In this document: piece after piece, positions 8,072 through 16,344 of the stretch
Layout: every line of letters starts with the position of its first letter
Numbering within the stretch: the first letter of the stretch is position 1
Assembly (NCBI GenBank): GCA_037968655.1
Contig: JBBKVW010000051.1
Coordinates: 1-54,880 of the forward strand
Origin: CAISIP01 sp037968655
GTDB taxonomy: Bacteria > Pseudomonadota > Gammaproteobacteria > Burkholderiales > Burkholderiaceae_C
Length of the DNA: 54,880 nt
Direction of reading: 5' to 3'
Position numbers and translations under genes: made by a program
Notes under the pieces: model-generated
What the model saw: only the letters and a program-made list of their open reading frames with translations
Told to the model about the DNA's origin: nothing
Database searches by the model: none

Positions 8072-9862
8072 ATGACCTACTCTATTTCCAAACGCAAGTT
8101 TGATGTCGTCATCGTCGGTGCCGGCGGCTCGGGCATGCGTGCGTCATTGCAATTGGCGCGCGCCGGCTTGAACGTGGCCGTGTTGTCCAAGGTGTTTCCA
8201 ACCCGCTCGCATACCGTGGCGGCCCAGGGTGGCATTGGCGCCTCGCTGGGAAACATGAACGAGGACAACTGGCACTACCACTTTTACGACACGGTCAAGG
8301 GCTCTGATTGGCTGGGTGATCAGGACGCCATCGAATTCATGTGTCGCGAAGCTCCCAAAGTCGTATACGACCTGGAACATATGGGTATGCCGTTTGACCG
8401 CAACCCGGATGGCACGATCTACCAGCGGCCCTTTGGCGGCCATACCGCGAACTACGGCGAGAAGTCGGTGGAACGTGCCTGCGCGGCAGCCGACCGTACT
8501 GGGCACGCGATGCTGCACACGCTGTACCAGCAGAACGTCAAAGCCAGGACCGCTTTTTTCGTCGAATGGATGGCGCTGGACCTGATCCGTGACGCGGATG
8601 GCGATGTCGTCGGCGTGACTGCACTGGAGATGGAGACCGGCGACCTGCACATTCTCGAGGCCAAGACGACCATGCTGGCAACCGGCGGTGCCGGCCGGAT
8701 CTTTGCCGCATCGACCAATGCCTTCATCAATACCGGCGATGGCCTGGGCATGGCAGCGCGCGCCGGCCTGGCGCTGGAGGACATGGAGTTCTGGCAGTTC
8801 CACCCGACCGGCGTGGCCGGTGCCGGCGTGCTGCTGACCGAGGGTTGCCGCGGTGAAGGCGCCATCCTGGTCAACAGCAATGGCGAGCGCTTCATGGAGC
8901 GATATGCCCCGACGCTCAAGGATCTGGCGCCGCGCGACTTCGTCTCGCGCTGTATGGACCAGGAGATCAAGGAAGGCCGGGGCTGCGGTCCGAACAAGGA
9001 CCATGTGATGCTCAAGCTCGACCATCTGGGCGCGGACACGATCATGAAGCGCCTGCCCTCGGTGCATGAAATTGGCGTCAATTTCGCCAACGTCGACGTG
9101 ACCCGCGAACCGATTCCGGTAGTGCCTACCATCCACTACCAGATGGGCGGCGTTCCAACCAACATCAACGGCCAGGTCGTGGCCCAGAAGGATGGCAATG
9201 ACAACGCGCCGGTCCAGGGGCTGTATGCAGTGGGTGAGTGCTCCTGTGTCAGCGTGCACGGCGCCAATCGACTGGGAACGAACTCACTGCTGGATCTACT
9301 GGTATTTGGTCGCGCCGCTGGAAACCATATCGTCGAGTTCAACAACAAGAATCAGACACACAAGCCGTTGCCGGCCGAGGCGGCGGAGCGCACTCTGGCG
9401 CGCCTGGCGCGGCTGGACGACGCCAAGGATGGCGAGTATGCGCAGGACGTGGCCAACGACATCCGCAATACCATGCAGACCCACGCCAGCGTGTTCCGCA
9501 CCCAGGCCAAACTGGACCAGGGCGTCACCGCAATTGCCGCCATTCGCGAGCGGGTGGGGAACATCAACCTGAAGGACAAGTCCAAGGTATTCAACACGGC
9601 CCGCATCGAAGCGCTGGAAGTCGAGAATTTGATCGAGGCTGCGCAGGCCACCATCGTCTCGGCTGCGGCCCGGCGTGAAAGCCGCGGCGCCCATACGGTC
9701 GATGACTATGGCGACACGCCGGAGCATCCAAATGGCCGCAATGATGCAGAGTGGATGAAACACAGCCTGTGGTATCGCGAGGGCAATCAACTGAGCTACA
9801 AGGCGGTTCAGTTGAAGCCGCTGAGCGTGGACTCCGTGCCACCCAAAGTGCGCAGCTTTTGA
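8072..9862 (+). CDS. sdhA: succinate dehydrogenase flavoprotein subunit
   Basis: Catalytic subunit of complex II (596 aa), oxidising succinate to fumarate with covalently bound FAD on the cytoplasmic face. Features in order: FAD dinucleotide fold (VIVGAGGSGMRASLQLA), flavinylation histidine in RSHTVAAQGGIGASLGN, substrate-site HPTGVAGAGVLLTEGCRGEGA, the active-site arginine region in ERYAPTLKDLAPRDFVSR, and HGANRLGTNSLLDLLVFGR. The C-terminal domain ends typically (LKPLSVDSVPPKVRSF). It lies 37 bases after sdhD. Its flavinylation partner SdhE is encoded downstream. Confidence 0.98.
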   Translation: MTYSISKRKFDVVIVGAGGSGMRASLQLARAGLNVAVLSKVFPTRSHTVAAQGGIGASLGNMNEDNWHYHFYDTVKGSDWLGDQDAIEFMCREAPKVVYDLEHMGMPFDRNPDGTIYQRPFGGHTANYGEKSVERACAAADRTGHAMLHTLYQQNVKARTAFFVEWMALDLIRDADGDVVGVTALEMETGDLHILEAKTTMLATGGAGRIFAASTNAFINTGDGLGMAARAGLALEDMEFWQFHPTGVAGAGVLLTEGCRGEGAILVNSNGERFMERYAPTLKDLAPRDFVSRCMDQEIKEGRGCGPNKDHVMLKLDHLGADTIMKRLPSVHEIGVNFANVDVTREPIPVVPTIHYQMGGVPTNINGQVVAQKDGNDNAPVQGLYAVGECSCVSVHGANRLGTNSLLDLLVFGRAAGNHIVEFNNKNQTHKPLPAEAAERTLARLARLDDAKDGEYAQDVANDIRNTMQTHASVFRTQAKLDQGVTAIAAIRERVGNINLKDKSKVFNTARIEALEVENLIEAAQATIVSAAARRESRGAHTVDDYGDTPEHPNGRNDAEWMKHSLWYREGNQLSYKAVQLKPLSVDSVPPKVRSF

Positions 9863-9931
9863 ACCGGCCCATGCGATCACGCGTTGGCGCGCCAGATGGA
9901 CGCTTGGCGAACAAATCAATCGGAGTTTGAC

Positions 9932-10636
9932 ATGCAAAAACGTACCTTCAATATCTACCGCTACGACCCCGACAAGGATATAAAGCCCTACATGCAGAGT
10001 ATCGAGGTCGAACTCGATGGCGACGAGCGCATGTTGCTGGACGCGCTGATGAAACTCAAGGCAGTCGACCCGAGCATTTCTTTTCGACGCTCGTGCCGCG
10101 AGGGCGTCTGCGGTTCAGACGCCATGAATATCAATGGCAAGAACGGTCTGGCCTGCCTGACCAACATGCTGACCCTCAAGGGCGTCATCACGCTCAAGCC
10201 GCTGCCGGGACTGCCTGTGATTCGCGACCTGATCGTCGATATGACGCAGTTTTTCAAGCAGTACAACTCGATCAAGCCTTACCTGATCAACGACAACGTG
10301 CCGCCTGAAAAGGAAAGGCTGCAAAGTCCGCAGGAGCGAGACGAGCTCAATGGACTGTACGAATGCATTCTGTGCGCCAGCTGCTCCACCAGCTGCCCGA
10401 GCTTCTGGTGGAATCCCGACAAATTCGTCGGCCCAGCCGGCTTGCTGCAGGCTTACCGCTTCATTGCGGACAGCCGTGACGAAGCAACCGGCGAACGGCT
10501 CGACAACCTGGAAGACCCGTACCGGCTGTTTCGCTGCCACACCATCATGAACTGTGTCGACGTGTGCCCGAAAGGGCTGAACCCGACCGTGGCAATCGGA
10601 AAGATCAAGGAAATGATGGTCTACCGGACGGTTTGA
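9932..10636 (+). CDS. sdhB: succinate dehydrogenase iron-sulfur subunit
   Basis: Electron-transfer subunit of complex II (234 aa) linking the flavoprotein to the membrane quinone site. The [2Fe-2S] cysteines are in SCREGVCGSDAMNINGKNGLAC; the [4Fe-4S] and [3Fe-4S] ligands are in CILCASCSTSCPSFWW and CHTIMNCVDVCPKGLNPT. The frame opens at 9884, but the ATG at 9932, with GGAG at 9922-9925, gives the normal N-terminus (MQKRTFNIYRYDPD). Its TGA is immediately followed by the TTG proposed as the longest sdhE start. Confidence 0.97.
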   Translation: MQKRTFNIYRYDPDKDIKPYMQSIEVELDGDERMLLDALMKLKAVDPSISFRRSCREGVCGSDAMNINGKNGLACLTNMLTLKGVITLKPLPGLPVIRDLIVDMTQFFKQYNSIKPYLINDNVPPEKERLQSPQERDELNGLYECILCASCSTSCPSFWWNPDKFVGPAGLLQAYRFIADSRDEATGERLDNLEDPYRLFRCHTIMNCVDVCPKGLNPTVAIGKIKEMMVYRTV

Positions 10637-10948
10637 TTGCGCGACGCACCTGGGAATCTGGATTTGCCTGGCGCCGCATCTGTGTTGGACGATCGGGCCC
10701 TGGGCAAGTTGCGCTGGCGCTGTCGGCGCGGCATGCTCGAGAACGACCTTTTCCTCGAGCGATTTTTTGATCGCCATGGCGCCACCCTGACCGAACGCCA
10801 GGCCAACGCGCTGAGCGACCTGATGGAGCTGAGTGACAATGATTTGCTTGATCTTCATCTGGGGCGAAGCAGCTTGCAACAGGTAGACGCGGCCCTGGAA
10901 CGCGACGATGTGATCGAAATACTGGGCCTGTTGAGAGATATATATTGA
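10637..10948 (+). CDS. sdhE: FAD assembly factor SdhE
   Basis: Small cytoplasmic protein that promotes covalent flavinylation of SdhA. The signature RGMLENDLFLERF (the RGxxE motif) is visible, followed by the family helices ending in DVIEILGLLRDIY. The longest frame (103 aa) begins at TTG 10637, directly after the sdhB stop. SdhE proteins are usually about 85-95 residues, so TTG 10664 or GTG 10682 (88 aa) are real alternatives; no ATG and no strong ribosome site settle the choice. It lies between sdhB and gltA, its usual place in Burkholderiales. Confidence 0.88.
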   Translation: MRDAPGNLDLPGAASVLDDRALGKLRWRCRRGMLENDLFLERFFDRHGATLTERQANALSDLMELSDNDLLDLHLGRSSLQQVDAALERDDVIEILGLLRDIY

Positions 10949-10959
10949 AAGGGCAAAAA

Positions 10960-12270
10960 ATGAAACTCGCCGATAACAAAGCAACACTGTCGTTCAGCAA
11001 CGGTGCACCGAATATCGAGCTTCCGATCTACTCCGGGTCAGTCGGACCGGATGTCGTGGACATTCGAAAGCTGTATGCCCAGACTGGCATGTTCACGTAT
11101 GACCCGGGTTTCCTGTCAACGGCGGCCTGCGAATCTGCCATCACCTACATCGACGGTGACAAGGGTGAGTTGCTGTACCGCGGCTATCCGATCGAACAAT
11201 TGGCAACCAATTGCGATTTCATGGAGACCTGCTACCTGCTGTTGTACGGCAGTCTGCCCAATCAGGCCGAGAACACCGCATTCAGCGACCTGGTGACCAA
11301 GCACACCATGGTGCATGAACAGATGCATTTCTTCGTGCGCGGATTTCGCCGGGACGCGCATCCGATGGCCATTCTGACTGGATTGGTGGGCGCAATGTCG
11401 GCCTTCTATCACGACAGTACCGACATCCACAATCCGGAGCACCGCAAGATCTCAGCCATCCGACTGATCGCGAAAATGCCCACGCTGGTCGCCATGGCGT
11501 ACAAGTACAACGCCGGCCAGTCTTATATGTACCCGCGCAACAGCCTGAGCTATGCCGGAAATCTGCTGCACATGATGTTCGCCAACCCGTGCGAAGACTA
11601 TGTCGTCAACCCAGTGATCGAAAAGGCACTGGATCGCATCTTCATCCTGCATGCGGACCATGAGCAGAACGCATCCACGTCCACGGTGCGCCTGTGCGGC
11701 AGTTCCGGCACAAATCCATTCGCCGCCATCGCAGCGGGTGTGGCCTGCCTGTGGGGCCCGGCCCATGGCGGCGCCAACGAAGCCTGCCTGAAGATGCTCG
11801 AGGAAATTCAGAAAATGGGTGGCGTCGACAAGATCGGCGAGTTCATCAGCCAGGTCAAGGACAAGAATTCTGGCATCAAGTTGATGGGTTTCGGGCACCG
11901 TGTCTACAAGAATTACGACCCTCGCGCCAAGCTGATGCAGGAATCGTGCAAGGAAGTGCTCAGTGCGCTGGGCCTGGAGAACGACCCTTTGTTCAAGCTG
12001 GCCATGGCGCTGGAAAAAATCGCCCTGGAAGACGACTATTTCGTGCAGCGCAAGCTTTACCCCAACGTCGACTTTTACTCCGGCATAGTGCAGCGCGCCA
12101 TCGGCATTCCGACATCCATGTTTACCGCAATTTTTGCGCTGGCCCGCACAGTCGGCTGGATCGCACAACTCGACGAGATGATTGGCGACCCGGACTACAA
12201 GATTGGTCGACCACGACAGCTTTTCACCGGTTCGGTTCAGCGCGACGTCGTGCCGATCGGAAAGCGCTGA
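10960..12270 (+). CDS. gltA: citrate synthase
   Basis: Type II (hexameric, proteobacterial) citrate synthase of 436 aa, condensing oxaloacetate and acetyl-CoA. Key parts: LYRGYPIEQLA, ILHADHEQNASTSTVR, the catalytic histidines in AHGGANEACL and MGFGHRVYKNYDPRA, the aspartate in NVDFYSGI, and the C-terminal GRPRQLFTGSVQRDVVPIGKR. I chose ATG 10960 (MKLADNKATLSF) with GAAAGGG upstream rather than TTG 10945, which overlaps the sdhE stop. Position at the end of the sdh operon implies coordinated TCA expression. Confidence 0.98.
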   Translation: MKLADNKATLSFSNGAPNIELPIYSGSVGPDVVDIRKLYAQTGMFTYDPGFLSTAACESAITYIDGDKGELLYRGYPIEQLATNCDFMETCYLLLYGSLPNQAENTAFSDLVTKHTMVHEQMHFFVRGFRRDAHPMAILTGLVGAMSAFYHDSTDIHNPEHRKISAIRLIAKMPTLVAMAYKYNAGQSYMYPRNSLSYAGNLLHMMFANPCEDYVVNPVIEKALDRIFILHADHEQNASTSTVRLCGSSGTNPFAAIAAGVACLWGPAHGGANEACLKMLEEIQKMGGVDKIGEFISQVKDKNSGIKLMGFGHRVYKNYDPRAKLMQESCKEVLSALGLENDPLFKLAMALEKIALEDDYFVQRKLYPNVDFYSGIVQRAIGIPTSMFTAIFALARTVGWIAQLDEMIGDPDYKIGRPRQLFTGSVQRDVVPIGKR

Positions 12271-12295
12271 ATAGGGGTTACATCAACGCACAACC

Positions 12296-12363
12296 AGGAG
12301 CCCGCATGGCCGACGCCAAGCGCGGGCTCGCCATAAAATCCGACATGTTCGGAGACTGACACC
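12296..12363 (+). other. leuC leader: candidate 17-codon ORF with a hairpin
   Basis: AGGAG (12296-12300) precedes ATG 12306, which opens a 17-codon frame (MADAKRGLAIKSDMFGD) ending at TGA 12357-12359, four bases before leuC. Part of the same segment can pair: GAGCCCGC (12298-12305) with GCGGGCTC (12322-12329), an 8-bp perfect stem that would bury the ribosome site and start of the small ORF. No U-run follows, so it is not a standard intrinsic terminator, and there is no leucine run as in classical leu attenuators. Whether it is translated is unknown. Confidence 0.3.
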
Positions 12364-13785
12364 ATGACGCGCACGCTATACGACAAGATCTGGGACGAAC
12401 ATGTCGTTCATACCGAAGAAGACGGGACAACCGTTCTCTATATAGATCGACATCTTGTCCACGAGGTAACCAGCCCCCAGGCTTTTGAAGGGCTGCGCGA
12501 ATCCGGCCGCAAGGTCTGGCGTGTCAGCTCCATTGTTGCGACGGCGGACCACAATACGCCGACCACCGGCTGGGAACTGGGCTATGACGGGATTACCGAC
12601 CCGGTCAGCCGCGAACAGATCACAACACTGGACGCAAATATCAAGCAATACGGCGCCGCCGCATATTTTCCCTTTCTGTCCAAACGCCAGGGCATCGTGC
12701 ATGTCATCGGGCCGGAGAACGGCGCCACCTTGCCTGGGATGACTGTTGTCTGCGGTGACTCCCACACATCCACGCACGGGGCGTTTGGCGCGTTGGCGCA
12801 CGGCATCGGGACCAGTGAAGTCGAGCATGTGCTGGCGACGCAGACCTTGTTGGCCAAGAAGGCAAAGAACATGCTGGTGCGCGTCGACGGGGTCCTGCCG
12901 CCCGGCTGCGTGGCAAAGGACATAGTGCTGACTATCATCGGACGCATAGGAACCGCGGGCGGGACCGGCTACACGATCGAGTTCGCCGGCGATGCCATTC
13001 GCGCGCTGAGCATCGAAGGTCGCATGACGGTCTGTAACATGGCCATTGAAGCTGGTGCCAGGGCTGGCCTGGTCGCAGTGGACCAAAAAACGATCGACTA
13101 TGTGAAGGGCCGTCCGCTTGCGCCTACCGGCCTTGAATGGGATCAGGCAGTGGCCTACTGGCGCACGCTGCGCTCGGACAGCGACGCAAAATTCGACGCG
13201 GTCGTGGAACTGGATGCGGCGCGCATAGTGCCACAAGTGACCTGGGGCACCTCGCCGGAGATGGTGTTGGGCGTTGACGCGCGCGTGCCTGACCCGGACA
13301 AGGAAAAGGACGTCAACAAACGCGGCGCCATCGAACGGGCACTGATCTACATGGGCCTTGAGCCGGGCAAGGCACTGAATGACATCTACGTCGACAAGGT
13401 TTTCATCGGCTCATGCACCAACAGCCGCATTGAAGACATGCGCGAGGCAGCGGCGCTTGTCAAAAAAATGGGCCAGAAGGTTGCAAGCAATGTGAAACTG
13501 GCCATGGTCGTACCGGGATCGGGCCTGGTCAAGCAACAGGCCGAACGCGAAGGACTGCACGAAATATTCAAGGCCGCCGGTTTTGAATGGCGCGAGCCCG
13601 GCTGTTCCATGTGCCTAGCCATGAATGCAGACCGGCTGGAGCCGGGCGAGCGCTGCGCATCGACCAGCAACCGCAATTTCGAGGGCCGCCAGGGCGCAGG
13701 CGGCCGCACCCATCTGGTCAGCCCCGCGATGGCTGCTGCCGCCGCCATACACGGGCACTTTGTCGATGTCCGGCGTTTTGTCTGA
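12364..13785 (+). CDS. leuC: 3-isopropylmalate dehydratase large subunit
   Basis: [4Fe-4S] subunit (473 aa) that, with LeuD, isomerises 2-isopropylmalate to 3-isopropylmalate in leucine biosynthesis. Cluster ligands are in FIGSCTNSRIEDMR and GCSMCLAMNAD; GDSHTSTHGAFGALAHGIGTS and the C-terminal ASTSNRNFEGRQG are family motifs. The ATG at 12364 has GGAG about nine bases upstream. It heads the leuC-entericidin-leuD-exported protein-leuB group, 93 bases after gltA, with a possible small leader ORF between them. Confidence 0.98.
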   Translation: MTRTLYDKIWDEHVVHTEEDGTTVLYIDRHLVHEVTSPQAFEGLRESGRKVWRVSSIVATADHNTPTTGWELGYDGITDPVSREQITTLDANIKQYGAAAYFPFLSKRQGIVHVIGPENGATLPGMTVVCGDSHTSTHGAFGALAHGIGTSEVEHVLATQTLLAKKAKNMLVRVDGVLPPGCVAKDIVLTIIGRIGTAGGTGYTIEFAGDAIRALSIEGRMTVCNMAIEAGARAGLVAVDQKTIDYVKGRPLAPTGLEWDQAVAYWRTLRSDSDAKFDAVVELDAARIVPQVTWGTSPEMVLGVDARVPDPDKEKDVNKRGAIERALIYMGLEPGKALNDIYVDKVFIGSCTNSRIEDMREAAALVKKMGQKVASNVKLAMVVPGSGLVKQQAEREGLHEIFKAAGFEWREPGCSMCLAMNADRLEPGERCASTSNRNFEGRQGAGGRTHLVSPAMAAAAAIHGHFVDVRRFV

Positions 13786-13795
13786 AGGACCAGTC

Positions 13796-13933
13796 ATGAA
13801 GTCGCATCGACGCTGGCTAGTTGCCGCTCTCGCCTTCGTGGTGGTGGCCAGTACCGGTTGCAGTACGCTCAAGGGCATGGGTCAGGATTTGCAGCGGGCC
13901 GGCCAGAAAATCGAAAGCGCAGCAAAGAAATAG
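13796..13933 (+). CDS. entericidin A/B family lipoprotein
   Basis: A 45-aa lipoprotein. It has a basic N-terminus (MKSHRRW), a hydrophobic core, lipobox ASTGC (cysteine 22), then GMGQDLQRAGQKIESAAKK, the amphipathic entericidin tail. After lipidation the mature peptide is only about 24 residues, attached to the membrane. In E. coli, entericidins are an antidote/toxin pair linked to stationary-phase lysis; only one is seen here. AAGGA precedes the ATG, and the gene sits 10 bases after leuC and 2 bases before leuD, an arrangement I know from other Burkholderiales. Confidence 0.88.
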   Translation: MKSHRRWLVAALAFVVVASTGCSTLKGMGQDLQRAGQKIESAAKK

Positions 13934-13935
13934 CC

Positions 13936-14598
13936 ATGCAGAAATTTACCGAGCACAAGGGGCTGGTCGCTCCGATGGACCGCGAGAACGTAGATACCGA
14001 CGCGATCATTCCCAAGCAGTTTCTCAAGTCGATCCGCAAGACCGGATTCGGCGTGAATTTGTTCGATGCCTGGCGCTACCTTGATCCTGGATTTCCAGGG
14101 CAGGACCCGGCCAGCCGCAAGCCCAATCCGGATTTCGTGCTGAACCAACCGCGCTATGGCGGAGCCTCGATACTTTTGGCACGCAAGAATTTTGGCTGCG
14201 GTTCGTCACGCGAACATGCCCCCTGGGCGCTGGACCAGTATGGCTTTCGCGCCATCCTCGCGCCCAGTTTTGCCGATATCTTTTTCAACAACAGTTTCAA
14301 GAACGGCCTGTTGCCTATAGTGCTTCCCGAGGCGCAAATTGCACAGCTGTTTGATGAGTCTGCGGCCACGCCAGGCTACTCGTTGACGATTGACCTGGTG
14401 CGGCAGAAGATCGTCAAGCCACAGGGTCAGGAACTCGATTTTGAAGTACAGCCGTTTCGACGATATTGCTTGCTCAATGGCTTTGACGACATCGGACTGA
14501 CTTTGCGCCAATCGGACAAGATAAAGGCCTTTGAGACGCAGCGGCTCGCCGAAAAACCCTGGCTTGCCAACGCACTAATTCAAAAGGAAAGCCAATGA
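13936..14598 (+). CDS. leuD: 3-isopropylmalate dehydratase small subunit
   Basis: Swivel-domain partner (220 aa) of LeuC. Recognisable motifs are the N-terminus with DRENVDTDAIIPKQFLKS, GFGVNLFDAWRY, and the substrate-recognition segment LLARKNFGCGSSREHAPWAL, then SFADIFFNNSFKNGLLPI. I chose the ATG at 13936, two bases after the entericidin stop; the longer frame from 13858 lies inside that gene. The ribosome site is weak (AAAGAAA), suggesting translational coupling. Its stop overlaps the next start in ATGA. Confidence 0.97.
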   Translation: MQKFTEHKGLVAPMDRENVDTDAIIPKQFLKSIRKTGFGVNLFDAWRYLDPGFPGQDPASRKPNPDFVLNQPRYGGASILLARKNFGCGSSREHAPWALDQYGFRAILAPSFADIFFNNSFKNGLLPIVLPEAQIAQLFDESAATPGYSLTIDLVRQKIVKPQGQELDFEVQPFRRYCLLNGFDDIGLTLRQSDKIKAFETQRLAEKPWLANALIQKESQ

Positions 14599-15014
14599 AA
14601 ACCAAACTGAGCCTACTGGTGGCTGGCGCCATGCTGATTGCACAACCTGTCGCCCGGGCTGGAGTCATCGAGGATCTGCTGGCCGTGCCAGCAATCCAGG
14701 CGCTACTGGGTCGCGTTCCAGAGCTCGACCCCCTGGTCAAGCGGTGCGAGAACGTGACCTACAAACAGCGCAACCTCACACTGTGCCAACAGGCGCAGCA
14801 AGCGGCGCAACTGGCGAAGATGCCGCCTGAACTGCGTGTAGTGATGGCGACCGCGCCCGCGGCCGCATCCTTGCGCGAGCTGTGTATTGCGGCGATTGGC
14901 CAGCCGGCATACAGCGGCTATCTGTGCACCGAGTTGTACAAATTCGACGAGACCTTCAAGGCACAGAGCAACCAGGTCCAACGCGAGACCTTTCAAAACC
15001 GCCAGATGCGTTGA
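14595..15014 (+). CDS. exported protein of unknown function between leuD and leuB
   Basis: A 139-aa protein with a signal peptide (MKTKLSLLVAGAMLIA, cleavage likely after ARA near residue 22). The mature part has four cysteines, in CENV, LCQQ, LCIA and LCTE, which could form two disulfides in the periplasm, and a glutamine-rich C-terminus. It is translationally coupled to leuD through ATGA (14595-14598) and followed 46 bases later by leuB. I recognise no family. Its presence inside the leucine operon may reflect hitch-hiking on housekeeping expression rather than a role in leucine synthesis. Confidence 0.75.
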   Translation: MKTKLSLLVAGAMLIAQPVARAGVIEDLLAVPAIQALLGRVPELDPLVKRCENVTYKQRNLTLCQQAQQAAQLAKMPPELRVVMATAPAAASLRELCIAAIGQPAYSGYLCTELYKFDETFKAQSNQVQRETFQNRQMR

Positions 15015-15060
15015 CCGCACGGCTAGATCGACGCGCCTCCCACCAGCTTCACGGATACCC

Positions 15061-16134
15061 ATGAAAATTGCAGTCTTGCCCGGCGACGGCATTGGAAAAG
15101 AAATCGTTGTGGAAGCCGTCAAGGTGCTGGACGCCCTGGACCTGCACTTCGAAACCGAAACAGCTCTTGTTGGCGGTTCCGCCTATGACGCACATGGTCA
15201 TCCACTGCCTGATTCCACGCTGAGGCTAGCCAAGCAGGCCGACGCCATCTTGTTTGGCGCCGTTGGCGACTGGAAATATGACAAGCTGGAGCGCGCGCTG
15301 CGTCCCGAACAGGCTATCCTGGGGCTGCGCAAAGAGCTTGGCCTGTTTGCCAACCTGCGGCCGGCTATCTGCCACGCGCCCCTGGTCGATGCGTCCAGCT
15401 TGAAGCCCGAGTTGATTGCCGGGCTCGACCTGTTGATCATCCGGGAACTGACCGGCGACAGCTATTTCGGCCAGCCCCGTGGCCGGCGAACGGCAACAGA
15501 TGGGAATTTCCCCGGTGCCGACGAAGCCTTTGACACCATGCGCTACTCCCGGCCCGAGATCGAGCGCATCGCACACGTGGCGTTTCAGGCGGCGCGTAAA
15601 CGTGGCAAAAAGCTCACCAGCGTGGACAAGGCCAATGTGCTGGAGACCTTCCAGTTCTGGAAGGATGTGGTCAGCGAGGTCGGCCAGCAGTACCCGGATG
15701 TCACGCTGGACCACATGTATGTCGACAACGCCGCCATGCAACTGGTACGCGCGCCCAAGAAGTTTGACGTCATCGTGACCGGCAACATGTTTGGCGACAT
15801 CCTGAGTGATGAGGCCGCCATGCTGACCGGCTCGATTGGCATGCTGCCCTCGGCCAGCCTCAATTCCAGCAACCAGGGCCTGTATGAACCCAGCCATGGC
15901 AGTGCGCCGGACATCGCGGGGCAAGGCATAGCCAATCCGCTGGCCACCATCATGAGCGCCGCCATGATGCTGCGTTTCAGCCTGAATCAGCCCGAGGCCG
16001 CTGACCGAATAGAGGCTGCGGTCGGCCGGGTCCTGGATCAGGGTTTGCGCACCGCTGACATTCTTGGCCCGGGCGGCAAACGGGTCGGTACGGGCGAGAT
16101 GGGGGACGCCGTGGTGCGGGCTCTGCGCGCCTGA
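15061..16134 (+). CDS. leuB: 3-isopropylmalate dehydrogenase
   Basis: NAD-dependent oxidative decarboxylase (357 aa) of the third leucine-specific step. It begins MKIAVLPGDGIGKEI. Substrate and metal residues are in RELTGDSYFGQPRG, TSVDKANVLETFQFW, HMYVDNAAMQLV and VTGNMFGDILSDEAAM, with the nucleotide-binding GLYEPSHGSAPDIAGQGIANP. The open frame extends upstream into the previous gene, but the ATG at 15061 is the family start. The last gene of the leu group; asd follows after 210 bases. Confidence 0.98.
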   Translation: MKIAVLPGDGIGKEIVVEAVKVLDALDLHFETETALVGGSAYDAHGHPLPDSTLRLAKQADAILFGAVGDWKYDKLERALRPEQAILGLRKELGLFANLRPAICHAPLVDASSLKPELIAGLDLLIIRELTGDSYFGQPRGRRTATDGNFPGADEAFDTMRYSRPEIERIAHVAFQAARKRGKKLTSVDKANVLETFQFWKDVVSEVGQQYPDVTLDHMYVDNAAMQLVRAPKKFDVIVTGNMFGDILSDEAAMLTGSIGMLPSASLNSSNQGLYEPSHGSAPDIAGQGIANPLATIMSAAMMLRFSLNQPEAADRIEAAVGRVLDQGLRTADILGPGGKRVGTGEMGDAVVRALRA

Positions 16135-16344
16135 TACCCCTACAATTAATCGATGCATTACACCGTGAATAGACGTGCAGGCGTCCGCCAATTACGACAG
16201 CAATTGGCAGTTCGCGTTCAAGCGGCATCCGACAAGACGACAACCATCAAAGGCTGACGCAACCCGGTTCGTCGTGCCCTCCCCGGCCAGACGAGCCGGA
16301 CAGCTGAAGCACTCCACACTTTCAGTTTGACACGAGGTAACAAC
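16135..16344 (+). other. leuB-asd intergenic region
   Basis: About 210 bases with no credible gene. It contains an inverted repeat CCAATT-(8)-AATTGG near 16190-16209 and GAGGT ten bases before the asd start. No U-tract-flanked terminator and no clear promoter boxes were found. It probably holds the asd promoter. Confidence 0.4.

Noticed and set aside
10945..10959. TTG start for gltA overlapping the sdhE stop
   Set aside because: ATG 10960 gives the normal citrate synthase N-terminus and has a GAAAGGG ribosome site.
12298..12329. Rho-independent terminator after gltA
   Set aside because: The 8-bp stem has a 16-base loop and no U-run, and gltA and leuC lie only 93 bases apart.
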